Part shown: piece after piece, positions 1 to 9,004 of the stretch
Numbering within the stretch: position 1 is the first letter of the stretch
How the letters are laid out: the number at the start of each line of letters is the position of its first letter
Translations under genes and position numbers: made by a program
Source: an uncultured Actinomyces sp.
GTDB taxonomy: Bacteria; Actinomycetota; Actinomycetes; Actinomycetales; Actinomycetaceae
DNA length: 43,611 nucleotides
Reading direction: 5' to 3'
NCBI GenBank assembly: GCA_902373545.1
Contig: CABKMZ010000008.1
Coordinates: 1 to 43,611, forward strand
Notes under the pieces: generated by a model
Told to the model about the DNA's origin: nothing
Database searches by the model: none
Seen by the model: the letters and a program-made list of their open reading frames with translations, nothing else

Positions 1-695
1 CGCCCGTCCGCGTCGCCGCCCGTCATGACCTCGATGAACGCGCGGTTGATGAGGTTCATTTCCCGCTGCAGCTCGCCGTAGGTGAAGTCGACGACCTCCT
101 CGCCGATAAGGGGATACTCGTCCGCGAGGTCGTCCGGGCATGTCCAGTCGAAGGTCAGGTTCGTGAAGGGGCACTGGCTGCCCCATCGCGAGGGCACGTT
201 CAGGTTATAGATGAGCTCCTGCATGCACTGCACGACGTCTTCGTACTCCATGTTGTCCAGGCGCACGAAGGGTGCCATGTAGGTGTCGAAGGAGGAGAAG
301 GCCTGGGCGCCCGCCCACTCATTCTGGAGGGTGCCGAGGAAGTTGACGATCTGGCCGCACGCCGAAGAGAAGTGCTTGGGCGGGGCCGAGGCGATTGCGC
401 CACCCACGCCGTTGAAGCCCTCCTGGATGAGGCGCTTGAGAGACCAGCCGGCGCAGTACCCGGCGAACATATCGAGGTCGTGGATGTGGTAGTCGCCCTC
501 GCGGTGCGGGGCGCCGATCTCGGGCGTGTAGACGTGTTCGAGCCAGTAGTTGGCGACGATCTTGCCCGCCGAGTTCAGGACCAGACCACCGAGTGAATAC
601 CCCTGGTTCGCGTTGGCGTTCACCCGCCAGTCGGAGCGGTCGAGGTACTCCTGCACGGTTGCGATGGCGTCGACGTCGTAGCGGGGTGCGGTCAT
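1..695 (-). CDS. nrdD: Anaerobic ribonucleoside-triphosphate reductase, N-terminal part (cut by window edge)
   Basis: Class III ribonucleotide reductase, which makes dNTPs without oxygen using a glycyl radical installed by NrdG. The translated N-terminus shows NANANQGYS, a GLVLNSAGK stretch, YWLEHVYTP and the diagnostic REGDYHIHDLD followed by GYCAGWSLKRLI, all typical of NrdD. The C-terminal glycyl-radical and zinc regions lie outside the window. The ATG at 693-695 begins MTAPRYD with an AGGGA stretch just upstream; an in-frame stop lies at 753-755, so no much longer start exists. There is no ATP-cone visible before the catalytic part, so allosteric control may differ from long NrdD forms. 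Three NrdR-like boxes lie upstream (831-908). Partial only because of the window edge. Confidence 0.9.
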   Translation of the reverse strand, partial: MTAPRYDVDAIATVQEYLDRSDWRVNANANQGYSLGGLVLNSAGKIVANYWLEHVYTPEIGAPHREGDYHIHDLDMFAGYCAGWSLKRLIQEGFNGVGGAIASAPPKHFSSACGQIVNFLGTLQNEWAGAQAFSSFDTYMAPFVRLDNMEYEDVVQCMQELIYNLNVPSRWGSQCPFTNLTFDWTCPDDLADEYPLIGEEVVDFTYGELQREMNLINRAFIEVMTGGDADG

Positions 696-830
696 GGTCC
701 CTGTCCTGTCTCGGGTTGTGTTGGTGCGGGGCGCGCGGGCGTGTTCGACACGTCATGGACGCTTCGCCCACGTGGGGACGAGGCCGTGGCACTGTGGGTG
801 GAGTCGGTGTCCTCCGCCCGGCATGAGGCT

Positions 831-908
831 CCCCTAGATCTAGGGGAACGCGCCCATCGATCACTAGATGTAGTGCTCAACGCGAACAGTGTCCACAATA
901 TCTAGTGT
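831..908 (-). promoter_or_regulatory. Three tandem NrdR-type boxes upstream of nrdD
   Basis: The known NrdR box is acaCwAtATaTwGtgt, normally in pairs about three helical turns apart. The sequence at 893-908 (CCACAATATCTAGTGT) is a near-perfect match, and 861-876 (TCACTAGATGTAGTGC) is a good match 32 bp away. A third site at 831-846 is the perfect palindrome CCCCTAGATCTAGGGG, with the same CTAGAT.TAG core, 30 bp further. The first two are convincing NrdR sites; the third is inferred from spacing and core. Confidence 0.8.
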
Positions 909-1072
909 CATTCGAGTGACATGTGCTCATCTCGCGAGTCGCCCTGTTCCTCTCGCCACGCGCGCACTTTTTCGACATCTATCGAGGACTAACGTCCCGT
1001 CGTGCAACCACTCCCCGACCAAGCCCCGAACGACGGGGTAGTCCACTCCCCGCGCCCCAAGCCCCCGCGTCA

Positions 1073-1613
1073 GAAATTTCGCACGTAATTCGTTTGCTTG
1101 ATACTTCAACAACCGCCACAAACGTTGCAATTCCAACGACTGGATTTCAATGTTTGAAAGACATGCGAGGGAATTACGTGCAAGATTGTTGGGAAACCGT
1201 GACCCTGACCTCATTTTCCCGCTCACAATCACGGGGAACTGCATGCGAGATTGTTGGGAAACCACGACACAACGACCGTCGACACCGCAACCCCCAACAC
1301 ACAGCGAAGCCGCGACCGGAGAACCCGGCCACGGCCTCACCCCAACCTCGCCCCGGAAATTTCGCACGTAATTCGTTTGCTTGATACTTCAACAACCGCC
1401 GCAAACGTTGCAATTCCAACGAGCGGATTTCAATGTTTGAAAGATGTGCGAGGGAATTACGTGCGAGATTGTTGGGAAACCGTGACCCTGACCTCATTTT
1501 CCCGCTCACAATCACAGGGAACTGCATGCGAGATTGTTGGGAAACCACGACACAACGACCATCGACACCGCAGCCCCCCAACACACAGCGAAGCCGCGAC
1601 CGGATAACCGGCC
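1073..1613. repeat. Two tandem copies of a 283-bp-period intergenic repeat
   Basis: The block starting GAAATTTCGCACGTAATTCG at 1073 recurs at 1356 with only scattered substitutions, continuing to about 1320 and 1603. Each copy holds an inverted pair (GCACGTAATTC and GGAATTACGTGC) and two copies of a 17-bp word, AGATTGTTGGGAAACC preceded by G or A. Open frames across it are short, change between copies and match nothing I recognise, so I treat it as non-coding. The region 900-1072 upstream of the repeat holds nothing else I can name. Confidence 0.85.
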
Positions 1614-1636
1614 ACGGCCTCGTCGATGGATGCGGA

Positions 1637-2158
1637 TCAGATGAGGAAGGGCAGCTTCTTCACCAGCCCCAGGCCCTTCCACCAGGTACCCAGGCCGAGC
1701 GTGTCGCCCGCGTTCGTCAGCGGAATGAGAATCAGGACGAGCGCGTAGACCAGGTGCTCGTTCACGACAGGGTTCAGCGAGCCCCACACCCACGGCGCAA
1801 CAGCCGCGTACATGAAGCCCAGCATGACGACGCCCGCGAAGGCCGCCAGGCGCGTACCGATGCCGAGCACCAGCGCCACGCCAATGCCGAGCAGGCCGAG
1901 CATGAACGCCCAGTCGATCGCGGGCACGGCTAGGGATTCGAAGAAGGAGGCCAGAGGCTTGCCGGTCGTGGCGCCCGTCAGGTAACTCTGCGCGGGCGTG
2001 CCGCCGCGAATCCACGCGCGCGACGGGCCGGTCGAGTAATGCAGCCCGAAGGTCTTATCCAGGAACGACCACAGGAAGATGAAGCCAACCGCGAGGCGCA
2101 GCAGGCCCAGAATGAGGCGCGCAGGCTTGGACGTAACAACAGCAGAGGCGGGAGCCAT
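1637..2158 (-). CDS. DoxX family membrane protein
   Basis: A 173-residue integral membrane protein. Hydrophobic segments lie near residues 14-34 (LILGLLRLAVGFIFLWSFLDK), 80-100, 103-120 and 135-150. The N-terminal R-x-x-x-G-F-I-F-L-W-S-F-L-D-K pattern and the overall four-helix layout are those of the DoxX/thiosulfate:quinone oxidoreductase large-subunit-like family. In actinobacteria these proteins are linked to membrane redox homeostasis, but the substrate of this one cannot be told. It stands alone, leftward, between two repeat tracts, with only a weak ribosome binding site before the ATG at 2156-2158. Confidence 0.8.
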   Translation of the reverse strand: MAPASAVVTSKPARLILGLLRLAVGFIFLWSFLDKTFGLHYSTGPSRAWIRGGTPAQSYLTGATTGKPLASFFESLAVPAIDWAFMLGLLGIGVALVLGIGTRLAAFAGVVMLGFMYAAVAPWVWGSLNPVVNEHLVYALVLILIPLTNAGDTLGLGTWWKGLGLVKKLPFLI

Positions 2159-2223
2159 AGCGATTCTTTCAGGAGGCAGGATTGGACCCGCCCATTATCC
2201 CAGGAGCGAGGCCTCGGCGGCGT

Positions 2224-2427
2224 CCGGACATGCAGACAGTCCACCCACGAGCAGCCCAACTAGGGTGCCTGGGGGCGGCGGCAGGGCCTGGCCGGACATG
2301 CAGACAGTCCACCCGCGAGCAGCCCAACTACGGTGCCTGGGGGCAGCGGCAGGGCCTGGCCGGACATGCAGACAGTCCACCCACGAGCAGCCCAACTAGG
2401 GTGCCTGGGGGCGGCGGCACGGCCTGG
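2224..2427. repeat. Three 68-bp tandem repeats
   Basis: Units start with CCGGACATGCAGACAGTCCA at 2224, 2292 and 2360 and differ at a few positions. The repeat ends in a partial GTGCCTGGGGGCGGCGG unit at 2401-2417, whose exact reverse complement stands at 2489-2505, making a 17-bp inverted repeat with a 71-bp loop just past the 3' end of the PAP2 gene. Unlike CRISPR, the whole unit is conserved with no variable spacers. Confidence 0.9.
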
Positions 2428-2505
2428 TCGGGCTTCGAGATCGACCACTCCGAGCCGCAGGCTCGCGTGTGGCGATCTCGCGGGCGGGCCGCCGCCCCCA
2501 GGCAC
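2401..2505. repeat. 17-bp inverted repeat (possible long hairpin) downstream of the PAP2 gene
   Basis: GTGCCTGGGGGCGGCGG (2401-2417) and its exact reverse complement (2489-2505). The left arm belongs to the tandem-repeat unit. It may act as a transcription stop for the leftward PAP2 gene, although the loop is long. Confidence 0.55.
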
Positions 2506-2559
2506 CACACGCAGGCAAGCGAGAAAACGCGGACCCCGGGCTGTCGCAGACAGCAGCGA

Positions 2560-3711
2560 TTATTCGCCCGCGAGGCGGTCGACCTCATGGATGATGAGGC
2601 CGCAGATCGCGCTCACCCAGGCGACGGCGGCGACGCCGAGGACGCGAGAGCGCCAGGGCCGAATTTCCAGGAAGTCCTCGAACCCGTAGCCGGATCCGGG
2701 AGCCGCGGAGGACATGCTGAAACCCCACATGGCCGCGATGGTCGCGACGACCGCGATGACGATGAGCCCCAGGCACGCCCACACCATGGCGCGCTGAATC
2801 TTGACGCCGTGGCGGGGTCGCCGCTCAATGGGCGACAGGGCGAGGGCCCACGCGCCGGCAATGAGGGCGGCCGTGATGGCGTCGGAGGGCCGATGCCAGC
2901 CTTCCATCATGACGGACACGCTCATGAGGGAGGTCCACGCCCACCCGATCCAGGCGGAGGGGCCGCGGAACCATTGGGGTGCGACGACGATGAGGGCCAG
3001 AGAGAGGGTCACGGCGACGGTCGTGTGGCCAGACGGCAGGGAGTTCACGACGCCGGTCGTCACGCCGAGGCTGGGGCGCGTGAGGACGTAGTCCTTCAGG
3101 ATTTGGGTGGTGACGTTGGCGCCAATGACAGCGCCGAGGGCTCGCCCGGCCAGGGTGGCGCGCCGCCGGGCAGCCGCGAGGAGAGCGACGCCGACGCCAA
3201 CGCCGACGAGGACGGGCACGGACACGAGGCCGGTGACGAGCATCGAGAAAGCCTCATAGTGGCGGGCCGACCTCATCGTCCCTTCCATGAGGATCGTGTC
3301 GAGCACCTGCCCGTACGCGTCTCTCAGGGCGGTGTAGCTAATGAGCGCGGTCGCCGCGATGCAGGAGACGACGCCGACGAGGCGTCGGCAGAGCTTACGC
3401 CGATACCAGCCATCGGCGCTCAGGGGACGAGGCGTGGGCTCAGCCCCGGCCTCGTCCGTGGTGACGCTCGGGTCGGCTTTCGTGCGCCCGCGAGTGGGGC
3501 GTTCCTTGGTGGAGGCGGTGCCCGTGGCGGCCTTACGCCCCTTGGCCCCGGCGGCGTTGGCAGCGCCGGTCGCGGACCCGCGTTCCTCGCCTGCGGCGCG
3601 AGCGCCGGAGCGTGCGCGAGGCTTGACGGGGCGCGAGTGTCGCGTGTAGGACTCGTCGACGGTCGGGTCGGAGGGCAGCACGGAATTAGGGTCGTCCAAA
3701 CTGTCCTCCAT
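2560..3711 (-). CDS. PAP2-family membrane phosphatase with a disordered N-terminus
   Basis: The catalytic signature of the PAP2 (type 2 phosphatidic acid phosphatase) superfamily is complete: KDYVLTRP, then SLPSGHTT, then GWHRPSDAI, which supply the Lys-Arg, Ser-Gly-His and Arg-His-Asp residues. Six or so membrane helices surround them, so it probably dephosphorylates a lipid or polyprenyl phosphate at the membrane. The first roughly 100 residues are rich in Ala, Arg, Gly and Ser and look disordered. I chose the ATG at 3709-3711; an in-frame GTG at 3739-3741 would add ten residues. Neither has a clear ribosome binding site. It is monocistronic and leftward; the substrate is unknown. A copy of the ACGAGGCCGGGGC word lies inside it (3443-3455). 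Confidence 0.88.
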   Translation of the reverse strand: MEDSLDDPNSVLPSDPTVDESYTRHSRPVKPRARSGARAAGEERGSATGAANAAGAKGRKAATGTASTKERPTRGRTKADPSVTTDEAGAEPTPRPLSADGWYRRKLCRRLVGVVSCIAATALISYTALRDAYGQVLDTILMEGTMRSARHYEAFSMLVTGLVSVPVLVGVGVGVALLAAARRRATLAGRALGAVIGANVTTQILKDYVLTRPSLGVTTGVVNSLPSGHTTVAVTLSLALIVVAPQWFRGPSAWIGWAWTSLMSVSVMMEGWHRPSDAITAALIAGAWALALSPIERRPRHGVKIQRAMVWACLGLIVIAVVATIAAMWGFSMSSAAPGSGYGFEDFLEIRPWRSRVLGVAAVAWVSAICGLIIHEVDRLAGE

Positions 3712-3969
3712 TCGTGTCGATGCGGTGATGTCGGTACACACTGTAGTGGAGTGTGGCGCGACTTCGCGGATTAGTCGGTGCCGATCATGGCTTGGAGACG
3801 CGTTTCAAAGCCTGGACCAGCGGTAATGGACGCTACCCGACGTGCGAACCACGACCTCGTCACAAGCGATTTCGCGGCGAGTGGTGAGGCGGATGTGGGC
3901 GCGCGCACGTGAGGGGCCTCGGTTAGAGTGGGTGTGTCCGATTCTGCACGTTTCACTCGGGAGTTGTCA

Positions 3970-4428
3970 GTGGCCGCTTCTTCACCTGTCAGCACTGACC
4001 GTATTCGAGATTTATTGCGGTCTCGCGACGTACGTTTCGGCGACTACAACGAGGGTGAGCTGGCGTACCTGACGCCGAACGCCGCGTTTTTCTGGAATGC
4101 CACGAACCCTCAGATCCTGCAGCTGCGCGCCCAGTGGCGCGGAATCGCCCGCACGCCCGAGCAGTTCGGCGAGCTGGCCCGCGAAGTCGCGACCTGCAAT
4201 TCGACGCGCACCGGCCCCAAGGCCTACGTGGCCCCCCTCGAGGACGGCACGCAGTACGGCCTGATCGCCGAGTGCAACATCGTCGTCCTGTCCGGGTTGA
4301 CGCAGACGCAGCTGGATCACTTTTTCGAGACCTCCATGTCGATGATCATGGGGTTCTTCGCGGACCTTGAGGTGACGCTGCCCGGGTTCGTGGATTGGGC
4401 GGGCGAGAGTGCGGAGGCGCAGCAATGA
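3970..4428 (+). CDS. YbjN-like domain protein (first of pair)
   Basis: A 152-residue soluble acidic protein that starts the rightward operon ending in the helicase. Its alpha/beta pattern, with RIRDLLRSRDVRFGDYN near the start, resembles the YbjN / type III secretion chaperone-like fold common in actinobacteria. The GTG at 3970 has GGGAG six bases upstream; a further GTG at 3928 is open but has no such site. Its stop overlaps the next ATG (ATGA). Paired YbjN-like genes next to each other are usual in this group, but their molecular job is not known. Confidence 0.75.
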   Translation: MAASSPVSTDRIRDLLRSRDVRFGDYNEGELAYLTPNAAFFWNATNPQILQLRAQWRGIARTPEQFGELAREVATCNSTRTGPKAYVAPLEDGTQYGLIAECNIVVLSGLTQTQLDHFFETSMSMIMGFFADLEVTLPGFVDWAGESAEAQQ

Positions 4429-4913
4429 ACGTTCCTTTTGTGGTTCCCGAGGACGATACGACGCCCTACCCCGCCGACTTTGAGCGCGTGGTGGCGGGGA
4501 TTCGCGACATGGGCTACGCCCTGGACGTGATCGAGGAGGGGCGCGCGGGCGGCGCGATCTTCGACCGTATTCCTTTCCTGGTGTCCTTCGACGCGGCCGG
4601 GCGCTTCCTGTCGATTCGCGCGCTGTGGGAGCCGGATATTCCGGCTGAGACCGGCGAGCACGCGATGTTCGCGACCGCGGACAACTGGAATCGCGAGAAG
4701 TACTTCCCGACCGTCTACACGGCGACGACCCCCGAGGGAAAGCTGGGCGTGTACGCGGATTTCGTGGTGGACACGAAGCCTGGCCTGTCTAACGATCAGC
4801 TGCGCGACGTTATTGCCTCGGGCATTTCGACGGGTATCGCGGCGATGCAGTACGTCAAGGAGTCGGCCACCGAGGCCCTGGGGTGGGTGAACCCGGAGTC
4901 GGATGAGCGCTGA
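4425..4913 (+). CDS. YbjN-like domain protein (second of pair)
   Basis: A 162-residue protein, overlapping its upstream partner by four bases (ATGA) and the downstream helicase gene by eleven, so all three are probably co-translated. It carries a central beta-rich stretch ([20 protein letters not shown]) and ends in a helix, [11 protein letters not shown], like other actinobacterial YbjN-domain proteins. No catalytic residues or signal peptide are seen. Function is inferred only at fold level; the linkage to a DNA helicase may simply reflect operon history. Confidence 0.72.
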   Translation: MNVPFVVPEDDTTPYPADFERVVAGIRDMGYALDVIEEGRAGGAIFDRIPFLVSFDAAGRFLSIRALWEPDIPAETGEHAMFATADNWNREKYFPTVYTATTPEGKLGVYADFVVDTKPGLSNDQLRDVIASGISTGIAAMQYVKESATEALGWVNPESDER

Positions 4914-7776
4914 CCGCTCGCCGTCTTCTTCGGATTCTTCGGATTCCGCGCGCTCAGTTTCCCCCTCCCCTTCTGAGTTTTCCTCCAACGAGGCCGTGGC
5001 GGGCTCGCCCGATCGCGCGCGCTCTGGGGACGCCCCTTCTTCTCGGCAGCACACGTCTGCCCAATGCGCTGGCGACCCCTCCGTCCGCACTCAGCCGGGA
5101 GGCGCGTCCTCCGGGCGCGCCGCGTCCCTGTCCTCTCCCTCCCCCGCTGACCTGCTCGGCGTGTTGGAGCGCTTGAGCGCCGGGGATGATCGCCTGCTCG
5201 GCCACGTGACGCTGCCGGGGCGCTCGGGGCGGATCGCGGATTGGCCGCAATGGGTGTCGCCGGCGGTCGTGGACGCGTGGGCGCGTCGGGGCGTGGAGCG
5301 CCCGTGGATTCATCAGCGCGAGGCCTTGGACGCTGTGCGCGAGGGCCGCGACGTCGTGCTGGCGACGGGGACCGGCTCAGGCAAGTCGCTAGCCGCGTGG
5401 ACGCCGATCCTCTCCGACCTGGTGGAGGCCGAGGATTCGTCGCGTATTTCCGCGATTCACCGCCGCCCGACTGCCCTGTACCTGGCTCCGACGAAGGCTC
5501 TGGCGGCGGATCAGCTGGCCTCGCTCATGTCGCTGCTGGGCCAGGATGACAAGCCTGCCGACGCACAGGCGAGCACGGACCCGGAAGGAAGCCCCGGCCT
5601 CGTCGATGAGCGCCTGCGTCGCGTGCGCGCGACGACCGTGGACGGGGACACGCCGCGCGAGGCGAAGGAGTGGGCGCGGGCGGGCGCGGACTTGATCCTG
5701 TCGAACCCCGATTTCTTGCACTACGTGATGCTGCCGTCGCACCCGCGGTGGTCGCGTTTCCTGGCGTCGCTGCGCCTCATCATCATTGACGAGGCCCACC
5801 ATTGGCGCGGCGTGACCGGCTCGCACATCGCGCTGGTTGTGCGTCGCCTGCTGCGCGTCGCCCACCACCTGGGCGCGGATCCGCGCGTCGTCATGCTGAG
5901 CGCGACCGTGCGCGACGCGGCGGCTGTGGGCCGCGCGCTCACGGGACGCGACGCGGTCGCCATCACCGAGGACGGATCGCCTGCGGGCGCCCACGAACTG
6001 GTCCTGTGGCAGGGCGCGATCATGGCCGACGAGTCCGAGGTCGACATCTCTTCCTTCCTGGAGGCCCTCGACGCGCCGCCCGGCACTGCCACCCTCAAGG
6101 TCCCAATCGTGCGGCGCAGCGCCGGGGTCGAGGCCGCCAACCTGGCCACCGTTTTCGTCGAGGAGGGGGCGCGCCTCCTAGCCTTCGTGCGCTCGCGCGC
6201 GGGGGCCGAGGCCGTGGCCGCTCAGGTGCGCGACCGTCTCTCGTCGCGGGGGTCGGCTCTGGCGGGACGGGTCGGCGCGTACCGGGGCGGCTACCTGCCC
6301 GAGGAGCGCCGGGCGCTCGAGGAGGCGATCCGCACCGGAGGCGTGCGGGCGCTGGCGACGACGTCGGCGCTGGAAATGGGCCTGGACATCTCCGGGCTGG
6401 ACGCGACGATCACGGTGGGTTGGCCGGGCACGCGCGCATCCCTGCGCCAGCAGATCGGGCGTGCGGGTCGCGCGGGCGCGCCGGGCACGTCCGTACTCAT
6501 CGCCTCCGACAACCCGCTGGACGCGTACCTGGTGCGCCACCCGGAGCACATCCTCGGCGAGGTCGAGGCCTCCGTCATCGACCCCTCCAACCCGTGGGTC
6601 CTGGCCCCGCACGTCGCCGCGGCGGCCGCAGAGATACCGATCACACCGTCCGATATCTCGTACTTTGGGCCGGAACTACGAGGAGTCGTGGGACGCCTCG
6701 TCGCCGACGGATACCTCAAGCGCCGCCCAGCCGGATTCTTCTGGGACGCCACCCGCCCCGAGCGTCCCAGCGACCTCACCGACCTGCGGGGAGCCGCCGG
6801 CGATGTTCAGATCGTCGACGCCGCCACCGGCACCGTCGTCGGCACCATCGACCAGGCCTCCGCCGACGCCCACGTCTTCCCCGGCGCCATCTACATCCAC
6901 CAGGGGCGCACCTTCCACGTCCTGAGTCTCAACTCCCTCACCACGCCCGCCGCACCCGCCACCCAGGGATGGCCGCGCGCACTCCTGCCCGAGGCGCCGG
7001 GCGGCACCCAGCACACCAACCGCGTTGGGGGCGTGGAGCGGGAGGCGGCCCGAGCCTCGTCGATCATCATCCCGCCCGCACGCGCCGACGACGCACGCGT
7101 CGCCCTGGTGGAGGAGGTGCGCACTCCCCTGCGCACGCGCTCGGCGACCCACACGAGCGTCGAGGTGTGCGCGGTCGAGGACACGTGGGTGAGCGCCGAC
7201 GGGACGGTCGCCTGGCATCACGGGCCGACGAACGTGTCGACGCGGGTCACCGACTACGACCTGCTGCGCCTGCCCGGGCTCGAGTTCATCCGCAACATCG
7301 AGCTGTTCCTGCCCGCGCACACGCTGCCCACGAAGTCCACGTGGTTCACCCTCACCCCCACCGCTTTGGCGGCCATGGGGATCGAGGCGGCCAACCTGGC
7401 GGGAACCCTGCACGCGGCTGAGCACGCGATGATCGGAATCCTGCCACTGGTCGCCACCTGCGACCGCTGGGACCTGGGCGGTCTGTCGACCGAGCTGCAC
7501 GACGACACGGGCGCACCCACCGTGTTCATTCACGACGCGTTCCGGGGCGGCGCTGGCCACGCGCTCGCAGGTTTTGCCAGCGCGCAGTCGTGGGTGGCCG
7601 CCACGCTCGAAGCCGTATCCTCCTGCGACTGCGAGGACGGGTGCCCGCGCTGCGTCCAATCCCCCAAGTGCGGCAACGGGAACGAGCCCCTGTCCAAGGC
7701 GGGCGCCATCACGCTGCTGACCTACCTGAGCGAGCGGGCTCCAGCCACCCAGACCGATCGACAGCACAACGGATGA
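4903..7776 (+). CDS. DEAD/DEAH-box helicase with C-terminal DUF1998 zinc domain (MrfA-like; Rv3649-type)
   Basis: A 957-residue superfamily 2 helicase. Walker A is ATGTGSGKS near residue 155, the DEAH box lies in [11 protein letters not shown] near 296, motif III is MLSATVRD, and motif VI is [10 protein letters not shown]. The C-terminal Cys cluster, [10 protein letters not shown] followed by PKCGNG (about 908-925), is the metal site of DUF1998 proteins such as Bacillus MrfA, which acts in mitomycin-type DNA repair with an exonuclease partner. The first 85 or so residues are Ser/Pro-rich and look disordered, so a later start cannot be excluded, but the coupled ATG overlapping the preceding gene favours this one. 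No nuclease partner is adjacent. Confidence 0.9.
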   Translation: MSADRSPSSSDSSDSARSVSPSPSEFSSNEAVAGSPDRARSGDAPSSRQHTSAQCAGDPSVRTQPGGASSGRAASLSSPSPADLLGVLERLSAGDDRLLGHVTLPGRSGRIADWPQWVSPAVVDAWARRGVERPWIHQREALDAVREGRDVVLATGTGSGKSLAAWTPILSDLVEAEDSSRISAIHRRPTALYLAPTKALAADQLASLMSLLGQDDKPADAQASTDPEGSPGLVDERLRRVRATTVDGDTPREAKEWARAGADLILSNPDFLHYVMLPSHPRWSRFLASLRLIIIDEAHHWRGVTGSHIALVVRRLLRVAHHLGADPRVVMLSATVRDAAAVGRALTGRDAVAITEDGSPAGAHELVLWQGAIMADESEVDISSFLEALDAPPGTATLKVPIVRRSAGVEAANLATVFVEEGARLLAFVRSRAGAEAVAAQVRDRLSSRGSALAGRVGAYRGGYLPEERRALEEAIRTGGVRALATTSALEMGLDISGLDATITVGWPGTRASLRQQIGRAGRAGAPGTSVLIASDNPLDAYLVRHPEHILGEVEASVIDPSNPWVLAPHVAAAAAEIPITPSDISYFGPELRGVVGRLVADGYLKRRPAGFFWDATRPERPSDLTDLRGAAGDVQIVDAATGTVVGTIDQASADAHVFPGAIYIHQGRTFHVLSLNSLTTPAAPATQGWPRALLPEAPGGTQHTNRVGGVEREAARASSIIIPPARADDARVALVEEVRTPLRTRSATHTSVEVCAVEDTWVSADGTVAWHHGPTNVSTRVTDYDLLRLPGLEFIRNIELFLPAHTLPTKSTWFTLTPTALAAMGIEAANLAGTLHAAEHAMIGILPLVATCDRWDLGGLSTELHDDTGAPTVFIHDAFRGGAGHALAGFASAQSWVAATLEAVSSCDCEDGCPRCVQSPKCGNGNEPLSKAGAITLLTYLSERAPATQTDRQHNG

Positions 7777-7806
7777 GCGTCGCGGCGGCTGGCAGGCGTG
7801 CCACTC

Positions 7807-7907
7807 GCGGATAGGTTGCGCCTTCGCGGATAGGTTAGGCGCTCGCGGATAGGTTACGAAGCTATCCGCATGTTCATAAGCTATCCGCATGCTCATTTCC
7901 TATCCGC
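7807..7907. repeat. Mirrored array: three direct and three inverted GCGGATAG boxes at 19-bp spacing (copy 1)
   Basis: GCGGATAGG begins at 7807, 7826 and 7845; the reverse complement CTATCCGC begins at 7862, 7881 and 7900. Both halves have exactly 19-bp spacing and the array can fold into one long imperfect hairpin. The same layout recurs at 20563-20663. The rest of 7777-8444 is filled by the structured repeats listed separately and by GC-rich repeats of CCACTGGCCCGCGCGC. Confidence 0.9.
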
Positions 7908-7995
7908 ATGCGCGGGTAACAAGCTCAACCGCGGTGACTTGCGAAGGCGATCGACGCAGGGGCGGCAGCATTGGCCACAGGGATGGCAGGATCGA

Positions 7996-8132
7996 CCGGA
8001 CACGTGGATGCCTGGGCCCCTTCACTGCGCAGGTTAACCCCACAGGTGGTAGTCCAGGCGGGCCGCCCACACTGCCACCTATCGGGCCCAGCTGCGCAGG
8101 AAGGGGTTACCACTACCAGTAAAAGGGCCCAC
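7996..8132. repeat. Dispersed structured repeat, copy A
   Basis: About 135 bp running from CCGGACACGTGGATGCCTGG through GCGCAGGTTAACCCCACAGG to TACCAGTAAAAGGGCCCA. Self-complementary parts (TGGGCCC with GGGCCCA, GGTTAACCCC with GGGGTTACC, GGTGG with CCACC) suggest a long stem-loop. Further copies are at 8245-8379, 20419-20525 and 20773-20908. Confidence 0.85.
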
Positions 8133-8244
8133 GCGCCCAGACACTGGCCCGCGCGCCCAGCCACTGGCCCGCGCGCGCAGTCCCGGACCTCCAGCGCCAG
8201 GGACAGGCGCACCCCGTCGTCCACTGGCCCGCGCGCACATTCCC

Positions 8245-8379
8245 GGACAGGTGGATGCCTGGGCCCCTTCACTGCGCAGGTTAACCCCACAGGTGGTAGC
8301 CCAGGCAGGCCGCCCACACTGCCACCAAAAGGGCCCAGCTGCGCAGGAAGGGGTTACCACTACCAGTAAAAGGGCCCAC
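8245..8379. repeat. Dispersed structured repeat, copy B
   Basis: Nearly identical to copy A, about 249 bp further along. The main differences are GCCCAGGCAGG for GTCCAGGCGGG and CCACCAAAAGGG for CCACCTATCGGG. The change in the apical part with conserved arms fits a structured element. Confidence 0.85.
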
Positions 8380-8444
8380 GCGCACAGTCCGGGGCACGCG
8401 CGCAGCCACTGGCCCGCGCGCACAGTCTGCGCGCACAACAAACT

Positions 8445-8476
8445 CGAAGGGGCCAGCCTCACGGCTGACCCCTTCG
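8445..8476 (-). terminator. Hairpin downstream of the leftward Tad locus
   Basis: CGAAGGGGCCAGCC at 8445-8458 pairs with GGCTGACCCCTTCG at 8463-8476 (one mismatch, TCAC loop). On the minus strand it is followed by AGTTTGTTG. It lies about 150 bp beyond the last tad gene and could end that operon. Between 8477 and 8624 I see nothing else. Confidence 0.6.
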
Positions 8477-8624
8477 AGCATCCCATCAACACAGTGCAAG
8501 TCTCCCGATGCATTCCCTTTCCCGGATCGCTCCTGTAAGCGATTCCTTTAGCTTGATGACTATTAATGTAGAGCGCCCACCTGTGGGAAGCATTGAACGA
8601 ACCTGATAGTTTCCTGTGAGTTTT

Positions 8625-8978
8625 TCATTCCTCGGTTCCGGCGCGCGCTCGCGCGCGTATCTCGAGCGACACTCCCATGACGGTCGCGGACCCACTGACG
8701 ACGACGCGGCAGTCGGTTCCGAGCACTTCGCAGGACTCGACGCTCACCCCATTCGCGGCCGCGACCTCGCTGGCGGCCTCGCAGGGGCGCGAGCCAACAT
8801 CCTCCCAGGGAGTGGTCGCGGAGCGCTCGGCACCAGCCAACGCCGCCAGGTCCGCGACGGCTTGAAGCCGCACCGACGCGGTGCGAGCGCCGCCGACTCC
8901 CGCGAGGAGAATCGCGAGGGTGAGCGCCAAGGCTATGAGCCCGACGCTGTTGACCGTCCCGGACCCTTCCTCACCCAT
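8625..8978 (-). CDS. Rv3654c-family TadE-like pseudopilin/secretion protein
   Basis: A 117-residue protein with a short charged start (MGEEGSGTVN), one membrane helix (about residues 11-29) and a cysteine-containing C-terminal domain with Cys near 66, 83 and 90. The EEGSGTV-hydrophobic layout and its place at the end of the tad operon match the actinobacterial Rv3654c family (helicase/secretion-neighbourhood TadE-like). It probably sits in the membrane with its C-terminal part outside and works as a minor pilin or pilus assembly factor. The ATG at 8976-8978 follows the previous stop by 26 bases with a GCGAGG site. Confidence 0.75.
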   Translation of the reverse strand: MGEEGSGTVNSVGLIALALTLAILLAGVGGARTASVRLQAVADLAALAGAERSATTPWEDVGSRPCEAASEVAAANGVSVESCEVLGTDCRVVVSGSATVMGVSLEIRARARAGTEE

Positions 8979-9004
8979 CCTCGCGGGAGCTTCGCCCGAC
9001 CGCC

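Noticed and set aside
927..1584. Pair of paralogous small proteins on the minus strand of the 283-bp repeats
   Set aside because: Frames owe their similarity to the DNA duplication, lack ribosome binding sites and have no recognisable domain.
2224..2427. CRISPR array
   Set aside because: The 68-bp units are conserved throughout, with no variable spacers and no cas genes.
2182..3774. 530-residue rightward protein opposite the PAP2 gene
   Set aside because: Shadow frame of high-GC DNA; the leftward frame has complete PAP2 motifs.
5802..7421. Second large frame inside the helicase gene
   Set aside because: Arg/Gly/His-rich shadow in another frame of the same strand; helicase motifs are in the 4903-7776 frame.
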